Part shown: in pieces, positions 6,459-10,998 of the stretch
Numbering within the stretch: the stretch's first letter is position 1
Layout: the number at the start of each line of letters is the position of its first letter
Assembly (NCBI GenBank): GCA_017472105.1
Contig: JAFUQY010000116.1
Location: 1 to 10,998, forward strand
Reading direction: 5' to 3'
Source of the DNA: Clostridia bacterium
GTDB lineage: Bacteria; Bacillota_A; Clostridia; Oscillospirales; CAG-272
Length of the DNA stretch: 10,998 nt
Made by a program: the position numbers and the translations under genes
Notes under the pieces: generated by a model
The model's database searches: none
What the model was told of the DNA's origin: nothing
The model's input: the letters and a program-made list of their open reading frames with translations, nothing else

Positions 6459-7715
6459 ATGAACACTGAACGCGCTCTTGAAATTGCCCGCAATGTGTAC
6501 GGCAGACTCGGCGTTGACGTTGACGCGGCTCTGAAATCCGTTGCGGAAACTCCCGTATCCATCCACTGCTGGCAGGGTGACGACGTTGCCGGCTTTGAAA
6601 ATCCCGACGGCGACCTGACCGGCGGTATCCAGTCCACGGGCAACTATCCCGGCAAGGCTCGTACCATCGCTGAGCTGAGACAGGACTTTGAATTTGCAAA
6701 CAAGCTCATCCCCGGCAAGAAGAAGCTCGCTCTCCACGCGATTTATCTCGACGCCGGCGGAAAAAAGGTAGAAAGAAACGAAGTCGCTCCCGAGCATTTT
6801 GCTTCGTGGGTGGACTGGGCTAAGGCGAACAACCTCGGTCTGGACTTCAACCCCACTTATTTCTCCCATCCTCTGTCCGCTGACGGCTTCACGCTGTCCC
6901 ACGACGATCCCGCAGTCCGCAGATTCTGGATCGAACACGGCATCCAGTCCAGAAAGATCGCCGAATATTTCGGTAAGGAACTCGGACAGACCGCGTGCAA
7001 CAACCACTGGGTTCCCGACGGATTCAAGGATATCCCCGTGAACCGTGCAAAGAAGCGTGAACAGCTCGCTGCGTCCTACGACGAGATCTTTGCATATCAG
7101 ACGGACGACAGGTACATTCTCGACGCTGTGGAATCCAAGGTATTCGGCATCGGCGCGGAAAGCTGCACCATCGGCTCCCACGAATTCTACATGGGCTGCG
7201 CGATGAAGCACAAGAAGCTCCTGACCCTCGATACCGGTCACTTCCATCCCACCGAAGTGGTTTCCGACAAGCTGTCCGCGTCCCTCCAGTATCTCGACGG
7301 CGTTATGCTCCACGTATCCCGTCCGGTTCGCTGGGACTCCGACCACGTTGTCATCCTCGACGACGAGCTCAAGGCAATCACCACCGAAATCAAGCGCGGC
7401 GGCTACGAAAAGAGAGTACATATCGGTCTGGACTTCTTCGACGGCTCCATCAACCGTATCGCATGCTGGGCAATCGGCTCCAGAAACATGCAGAAGGCTC
7501 TTCTCTGGGCGGCGCTCGAACCCGTTGCAATGCTTCAGAAGTTCGAAGCGGAAGGCGATTTCACCAGCCGTCTGGCGTATCTCGAAGAAATCAAGACCCT
7601 CCCGTTCGGACTGGTCTGGAACGCTTACTGCGACATGCAGGGTGTTCCCGCAGGCGACTCCTGGATCCCGGAAATGAAGAAGTACGAGGCATCCGTTCTC
7701 GCCGAGAGAAACTGA
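6459..7715 (+). CDS. rhaA: L-rhamnose isomerase
   Basis: A protein of 418 residues (E. coli RhaA has 419). It interconverts L-rhamnose and L-rhamnulose, the first step of the pathway, in the cytoplasm with Mn2+. All metal ligands known from the E. coli enzyme have counterparts at a constant offset of nine residues: E225, D258, H285 and D325 for the structural metal, and H261, D293 and D295 for the catalytic one. They lie in the segments AVESKVFGIG, LDTGHFHPTE, LHVSRPVRWDSD and GLDFFDGS. The N-terminal part also carries the family segments SIHCWQGDD and GGIQSTGNYPGKA. The gene follows rhaB by 30 bases, consistent with one transcript. The stop codon is followed after only 27 bases by a lipoprotein gene. 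Confidence 0.97.
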   Translation: MNTERALEIARNVYGRLGVDVDAALKSVAETPVSIHCWQGDDVAGFENPDGDLTGGIQSTGNYPGKARTIAELRQDFEFANKLIPGKKKLALHAIYLDAGGKKVERNEVAPEHFASWVDWAKANNLGLDFNPTYFSHPLSADGFTLSHDDPAVRRFWIEHGIQSRKIAEYFGKELGQTACNNHWVPDGFKDIPVNRAKKREQLAASYDEIFAYQTDDRYILDAVESKVFGIGAESCTIGSHEFYMGCAMKHKKLLTLDTGHFHPTEVVSDKLSASLQYLDGVMLHVSRPVRWDSDHVVILDDELKAITTEIKRGGYEKRVHIGLDFFDGSINRIACWAIGSRNMQKALLWAALEPVAMLQKFEAEGDFTSRLAYLEEIKTLPFGLVWNAYCDMQGVPAGDSWIPEMKKYEASVLAERN

Positions 7716-7742
7716 TTATTACATTTATAAGGAAGAAAAAAT

Positions 7743-8867
7743 ATGCTGCATAAATCACACAGGATACCGGCTCTGCTGGCTGCGGGTGCACTGATGCTGT
7801 CCCTCAACTCCTGCGGGCTGATGGAAATGCGTGACTCCTATGTAGAAACCGAAGCCGGAGAAGATTCCGCAGGCATGATGCTGGCTCCCGCTGAGAGAGT
7901 CAATCAGATCATCGAACGTCCTGCGGTAGAAACCGACGTACCACAGACCACCGAACCGCGGAAGGACGTGAAGATCGTTCTCGCCGGAGACGCGCTGATC
8001 GATACGGCAATCGTGAAGGATGCCGCAGACCGCGCTTACGACGGACAGAGTTACAGCTTCCTCACCATGTACACCGGTATTTACGGCAGTATCAGCGGCG
8101 GAGATGCGTCTCTTATGTCGTTCTCCACAGCGGACGGACTCAGTGACAAGCCGGAGCAGACACCTCCCGTGGAAGCTGCCGCCGCACTGTCCGATCTCGG
8201 CGTTGATATTCTCGATATCACGGGATCCGATTCCTCCGAAGCCGAAAAGCACGGGATGACCGAGCTGAACGGTGCGGAGGATACCGTCGAAACCGTGGAA
8301 GCCGGGGACATGACACTCGCTTTCACCGCACTGGACGGCAATGACTACGCGCAGTACACCGTTGACGATGATGCGCTTGCCGAAATCCGTGAGGCGGACA
8401 GAACAGCGGATGTTGTTATCGTTTCCGTCACATGGAACGAGAACACGGGTCTTGACGAAATGCGCACGGTTGCCGCCGCTCTTGCCGATGCGGGTGCGGA
8501 TGTGGTAGCCGGAAAGGGCAGGGGCATCGGTGCGGTCGAATGGATTGATTCCGGCGACGGCACAAAGACTCTCGCCGCGTATTCCCTCGGTACGGTACTC
8601 TCCACCTCCGACAAAACGGCCGGACTCCTCGGCGGTGTGCTGTCCTTTACAGTCGATCCGGACGGCGCACTTCTCAACCCGGTGCTCGAACCCACTTTTA
8701 CCCATTATACCGCGGAATATCGTGATTATCAGGTGTTCCGTTTAGCAGAGTATTCGGACGAACTGGCGGCATCCCATGCGAACAGCGGCGTTTACACCTC
8801 TGTGCTCAGGGATATTGTACGCGGAACCGTTCCTGCCGAATTCCTGCCGGCTGCAATCCGCGGCTGA
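7743..8867 (+). CDS. CapA-like (PgsA fold) lipoprotein with degenerate active site
   Basis: A protein of 374 residues. It has a positively charged start, a hydrophobic stretch and a lipobox LNSC with Cys24, so it should be a membrane-anchored surface lipoprotein. After an acidic linker (about 25-74), the order of segments follows the CapA/PgsA metallophosphatase-like family: VLAGD (79-83), LSDLGVDILDITGSD (149-163), ADVVIVSVTW (222-231), AGADVVAGKGRG (250-261) and YSLGT (280-284). The family usually has GD, then NNH, then HW, then a GHHPH-type motif. Here only GD is kept: NNH is replaced around 161-163, the HW histidine is T230, and the second histidine cluster reads GKGRG. It is probably a non-catalytic binding or regulatory protein; this is inference. 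AAGGAAG lies 7 bases before the ATG. It is 27 bases after rhaA and 26 before the amidase. Its true partner and role are unknown. Confidence 0.75.
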   Translation: MLHKSHRIPALLAAGALMLSLNSCGLMEMRDSYVETEAGEDSAGMMLAPAERVNQIIERPAVETDVPQTTEPRKDVKIVLAGDALIDTAIVKDAADRAYDGQSYSFLTMYTGIYGSISGGDASLMSFSTADGLSDKPEQTPPVEAAAALSDLGVDILDITGSDSSEAEKHGMTELNGAEDTVETVEAGDMTLAFTALDGNDYAQYTVDDDALAEIREADRTADVVIVSVTWNENTGLDEMRTVAAALADAGADVVAGKGRGIGAVEWIDSGDGTKTLAAYSLGTVLSTSDKTAGLLGGVLSFTVDPDGALLNPVLEPTFTHYTAEYRDYQVFRLAEYSDELAASHANSGVYTSVLRDIVRGTVPAEFLPAAIRG

Positions 8868-8893
8868 TTCCGAACAACTGACAGGACGATATC

Positions 8894-9694
8894 ATGACAT
8901 CACATATCAAACGGCTTTTCTGCGGATTTCTCGCGGCTGTACTTGCATGTACGGCGTTTTCTGCATGCAATACCGAAACCGAACCCGCGGAAAAGAAGGC
9001 TAAAACAAGAGTAATTGTCCCGGCAACTCCCGCAGTCGGAGTGGGCAGAATCATGCCGGAAAAGCACGAACCCAAAACCTTCACCGTTCTCATCGACCCG
9101 GGTCACGGATTTGAAGACGGCGGTACCGGCGAAGGCGTTCTTCCGGACGGAATTCTGGAAAAGGACATCAACCTCGCCATCGCCAACAACCTCAATGAGA
9201 ATCTGACCGAATACGGTTTCAAGACCATCATGATCCACGACGGTCAGACTTTCCCGCAGTCGGTGAACGGCGACAATAACAACAAATTCAACCCCAACGA
9301 ACGTGTTGCATACGCCAATACGCTCGATATTGATTACTACATTTCCCTCCATGTCAATTCCCACACCGATTCCTCTGCTTCCGGTGTACGGGCGTACTAT
9401 CAGCAGACATGGGTCAAGGAAAATGAGAATTCGGAGGCAATCACACGTTATGTGGTCAACGCCATTGACGATGCGTTTGTCGGCGATCCGGACGTGGTGA
9501 CGCACAACGATGTGTCCCTCGCCGTGATCCGCGAAACCAAGGCAGCCGCAACCCTCGTGGAAGTCGGCTTCTGCACCAATCCCACCGACGCCGCCAACAT
9601 GATCCTCCCGGAATGGCAGGAACAGATGGCTCAGGCGATGGCGGACGGGATTCATCAGTATTATCTGGACAATGTCGAACCCTCTTCGCGATAA
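8894..9694 (+). CDS. N-acetylmuramoyl-L-alanine amidase, Amidase_3 type, lipoprotein
   Basis: A protein of 266 residues. A short signal peptide ends in the lipobox FSAC with Cys25, so the mature enzyme should be anchored outside the membrane. A linker to about residue 60 is followed by a complete Amidase_3 domain (about 63-260). The zinc ligands are H71 in IDPGHG, E89 in LEKDINLA and H153 in SLHVNSH; the catalytic glutamate is E223 in TLVEVGFCTN. By family knowledge it cuts the bond between N-acetylmuramic acid and L-alanine in peptidoglycan, as CwlD and AmiC do. No separate wall-binding domain is present, so lipid anchoring may position it. AGGA lies 7 bases before the ATG. It follows the CapA-like gene by 26 bases, which suggests the two proteins work in the same place. 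Confidence 0.92.
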   Translation: MTSHIKRLFCGFLAAVLACTAFSACNTETEPAEKKAKTRVIVPATPAVGVGRIMPEKHEPKTFTVLIDPGHGFEDGGTGEGVLPDGILEKDINLAIANNLNENLTEYGFKTIMIHDGQTFPQSVNGDNNNKFNPNERVAYANTLDIDYYISLHVNSHTDSSASGVRAYYQQTWVKENENSEAITRYVVNAIDDAFVGDPDVVTHNDVSLAVIRETKAAATLVEVGFCTNPTDAANMILPEWQEQMAQAMADGIHQYYLDNVEPSSR

Positions 9695-9705
9695 CCTCGC
9701 GTTTT
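9687..9705 (+). terminator. Possible weak terminator or attenuator at the end of the amidase gene
   Basis: CGCGA (9687-9691) can pair with TCGCG (9697-9701) over a 5-base loop, followed by four T residues (9702-9705). The amidase stop codon (9692-9694) lies in the loop. The stem and T-run are short, so partial read-through into the transporter gene is likely if it acts at all. Confidence 0.3.
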
Positions 9706-9727
9706 CAGACACAGATTGGAGATCAAA

Positions 9728-10687
9728 ATGCTGTCAAACCTGACATACAGCGTTAACGCAATTCTTCCGATCTTCCTGCTGGCGGTGCTCGGTGCGCTGC
9801 TCAAGAAATTCGGTAAAATCAACGACCGCTTTATCGAAACGGCGGACTGGCTGGTGTTCAAGCTGGCACTGCCCGTGATGCTGTTTCTCGAAGTCGCCGG
9901 GAGCAGTCTGTCCGACCTTCCGGACGGCAAGCTGATTCCGTTCCTGATTGTGTCCGTGACTCTCAGCTTTCTGACCGTTTCGGTGATCGTTTCGCTCACG
10001 GTAAAGGACAGAAGCAGACGCGGTGCCATGATACAGGGGATCTGCCGGTCGAACATTGCCATTCTTGGCGTTCCGATTGCCGTGAATATGTTCGGCGAAG
10101 AGGGCGGGGAAACGATTGCAATCGCCATCCCCTTCGTGATTCTGATGTTCAACACCTACTCCGTCATCATCCTTTCCATTTTCTCCGGTGACAACGGGAA
10201 GCGGCTGAACAAGAGCACTGTCCTCGGTATTCTGAAAAATATCGTGACCAATCCGCTCATCATCGGCGTCGTCTCCGGACTTCCGTTCATGCTATATGGC
10301 ATAAATCTTCCGGCGGCGGCTGACAAAACCCTGACCTACCTCTCGAATCTGACCACACCGCTGGCTCTGATCAGTCTGGGGGCGAACTTCAGATTCGAAA
10401 GTCTGCGGGGAAAAATCGGTCACGCGCTGATCGGTGCACTCGGGAAAACTCTCTTTCTTCCTGCAATTGCTGTGACAGCGGCGGCGTTGATCGGACTTCG
10501 CGGACCGTCTCTCGGCGTGGTACTGATCTGCTTCGGTGCACCCACGGCGGTTTCCAGCTACATTATGGCGAAGAAAATGGGCAACGACCACGAACTGGCG
10601 GCACAGATTCTTCTGCTGTCGACCATGCTCTGCGCACTGACGGTGTTTGCCGGAATATTTATCCTCAAAACGCTCGCGCTGATCTGA
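9728..10687 (+). CDS. AEC-family (auxin efflux carrier-like) membrane transporter
   Basis: A hydrophobic protein of 319 residues with about ten predicted membrane helices in two groups of five, the layout and length of the AEC family (related to plant PIN proteins). Rough helices are 5-24, 37-57, 68-91, 104-121, 128-152, 166-190, 203-220, 230-255, 258-280 and 288-315. Family-like motifs are RSNIAILGVP before the middle (near 105) and GAPTAVSSYIMAKKMG near 267-282, in helices 4 and 9 where the transport path crosses. Bacterial members move organic acids such as malate or malonate, but many are uncharacterised, so the substrate is unknown. The start at ATG 9728 is chosen because GGAG (9718-9721) lies 6 bases upstream; an in-frame TTG at 9716 is less likely. 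It is last in the run, 33 bases after the amidase, and ends before a strong terminator. Confidence 0.9.
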   Translation: MLSNLTYSVNAILPIFLLAVLGALLKKFGKINDRFIETADWLVFKLALPVMLFLEVAGSSLSDLPDGKLIPFLIVSVTLSFLTVSVIVSLTVKDRSRRGAMIQGICRSNIAILGVPIAVNMFGEEGGETIAIAIPFVILMFNTYSVIILSIFSGDNGKRLNKSTVLGILKNIVTNPLIIGVVSGLPFMLYGINLPAAADKTLTYLSNLTTPLALISLGANFRFESLRGKIGHALIGALGKTLFLPAIAVTAAALIGLRGPSLGVVLICFGAPTAVSSYIMAKKMGNDHELAAQILLLSTMLCALTVFAGIFILKTLALI

Positions 10688-10703
10688 ATCATCCAACCGC
10701 ATC

Positions 10704-10755
10704 AAACCGCACTTACGGATTTCCAGTGAGATTCCGCAGTGCGGTTTCTTTTTTT
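10704..10755 (+). terminator. Intrinsic terminator ending the plus-strand operon
   Basis: AAACCGCACT (10704-10713) pairs perfectly with AGTGCGGTTT (10738-10747). The loop can form a further CGGA/TCCG pairing, and a run of T residues interrupted by one C follows to 10755. It starts 16 bases after the transporter stop. The T-run overlaps the stop codon of the converging ATPase gene. In the other direction only a short T-run follows the stem, so termination there is less certain. Confidence 0.85.
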
Positions 10756-10998
10756 ATTTCCGAAGCAGCGCGGTCACGGCTTTGCGGATGGTGTCTGCCG
10801 GAATCACTGTCAGTGCGAACAGTGCACAGAACAGCAGATCTCCGGCTTTGAGCGGTACGCACCGGAACACATCACCGCCGAAATAAATGATGACGAGCTG
10901 GATCAACGCAACCATGTGCATGATGACAAGGAACGCGGCGTTTTTCCGGATGCCCGAGAACAGATTCAGCTGCGGCGTCCGGGTGCACAGTGCAATGC
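10754..10998 (-). CDS. P-type cation-transporting ATPase, C-terminal fragment cut by window edge
   Basis: On the minus strand, 80 codons run from the right edge to a TAA at 10754-10756. The piece contains NLFSGIRKNAAF, then a hydrophobic helix ending QLVIIYFGGDVF, then LLFCALFALTVIPADTIRK and a basic tail. This matches the last two membrane helices of calcium/cation P-type ATPases, where an N-x-F-x-G-I-x-x-N segment, a Q-x-x-I-I-x-x-G-G segment and a P-x-D-x-I-x-K tail are typical. The ATPase and phosphorylation domains lie outside the window, so the ion cannot be assigned; calcium or another divalent cation is the best guess. It converges on the operon terminator. Confidence 0.82.
   Translation of the reverse strand, partial: IALCTRTPQLNLFSGIRKNAAFLVIMHMVALIQLVIIYFGGDVFRCVPLKAGDLLFCALFALTVIPADTIRKAVTALLRK

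Noticed and set aside
3945..7421. Two minus-strand open frames of 564 and 588 codons opposite the epimerase, rhaB and rhaA genes
   Set aside because: Same codon-bias effect; the sense proteins have intact catalytic motifs and the antisense products resemble nothing known.
10754..10998. Right end taken as non-coding
   Set aside because: Reading the minus strand gives 80 open codons with clear P-type ATPase C-terminal segments, so it is a gene fragment.
1..10998. Mobile elements, CRISPR arrays, tRNA or rRNA genes
   Set aside because: No transposase or integrase frame, no regularly spaced repeats and no recognisable RNA gene was seen on either strand. All intergenic gaps are shorter than 200 bases.

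Overview
The window looks like ordinary chromosome from a low-to-mid-GC Gram-positive of the class Clostridia, possibly a gut-type Oscillospirales or relative; this is inference. The reasons are AGGAGG-type ribosome binding sites on nearly every gene, an Smr-type MutS2, XRE regulators with long helical C-termini, and two lipoproteins with Clostridia-style lipoboxes. Codon choice is skewed: TTA, CTA and TCA are almost absent from mutS2 and the rhamnose genes, and this leaves very long spurious open frames on the antisense strand.

Left part (1-1494), minus strand: two paralogous XRE-family regulators read leftward, the second cut by the window edge after 21 codons. Each has a sigma-A-type promoter, and both promoters sit in a 54-base block of the same length in both copies (37 of 54 positions identical by hand alignment). 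The most conserved part covers and precedes the -35 box, so it is a candidate shared operator. mutS2 (1495-3867, plus) diverges from the second regulator.

Middle part (3868-10755), plus strand: a very good extended -10 promoter (3936-3964) starts a run of six closely spaced genes ending at a strong hairpin terminator (10704-10755). The first three are a TIM-barrel sugar isomerase/epimerase-like protein, L-rhamnulokinase (rhaB) and L-rhamnose isomerase (rhaA). Together rhaA and rhaB turn L-rhamnose into L-rhamnulose 1-phosphate; the aldolase (rhaD), a mutarotase and a sugar importer are not in the window. They are followed, with gaps of 26-33 bases and no clear strong terminator, by two secreted lipoproteins and an AEC-family transporter. 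One lipoprotein is a CapA-fold protein that has lost the family's histidine and asparagine active-site motifs. The other is an apparently intact Amidase_3 zinc amidase that would cut peptidoglycan. A weak hairpin at the end of the amidase gene may reduce read-through into the transporter.

Right end: the last 80 residues of a P-type cation ATPase enter from the right on the minus strand and converge on the terminator.

The points most worth a second look are the degenerate CapA-like lipoprotein paired with an active-looking amidase behind a rhamnose operon, the shared promoter block of the two XRE paralogues, and the repeat-rich control region between mutS2 and the rhamnose genes. No mobile element, CRISPR array, tRNA or rRNA was seen. 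I found no clearly novel defence or signalling system.
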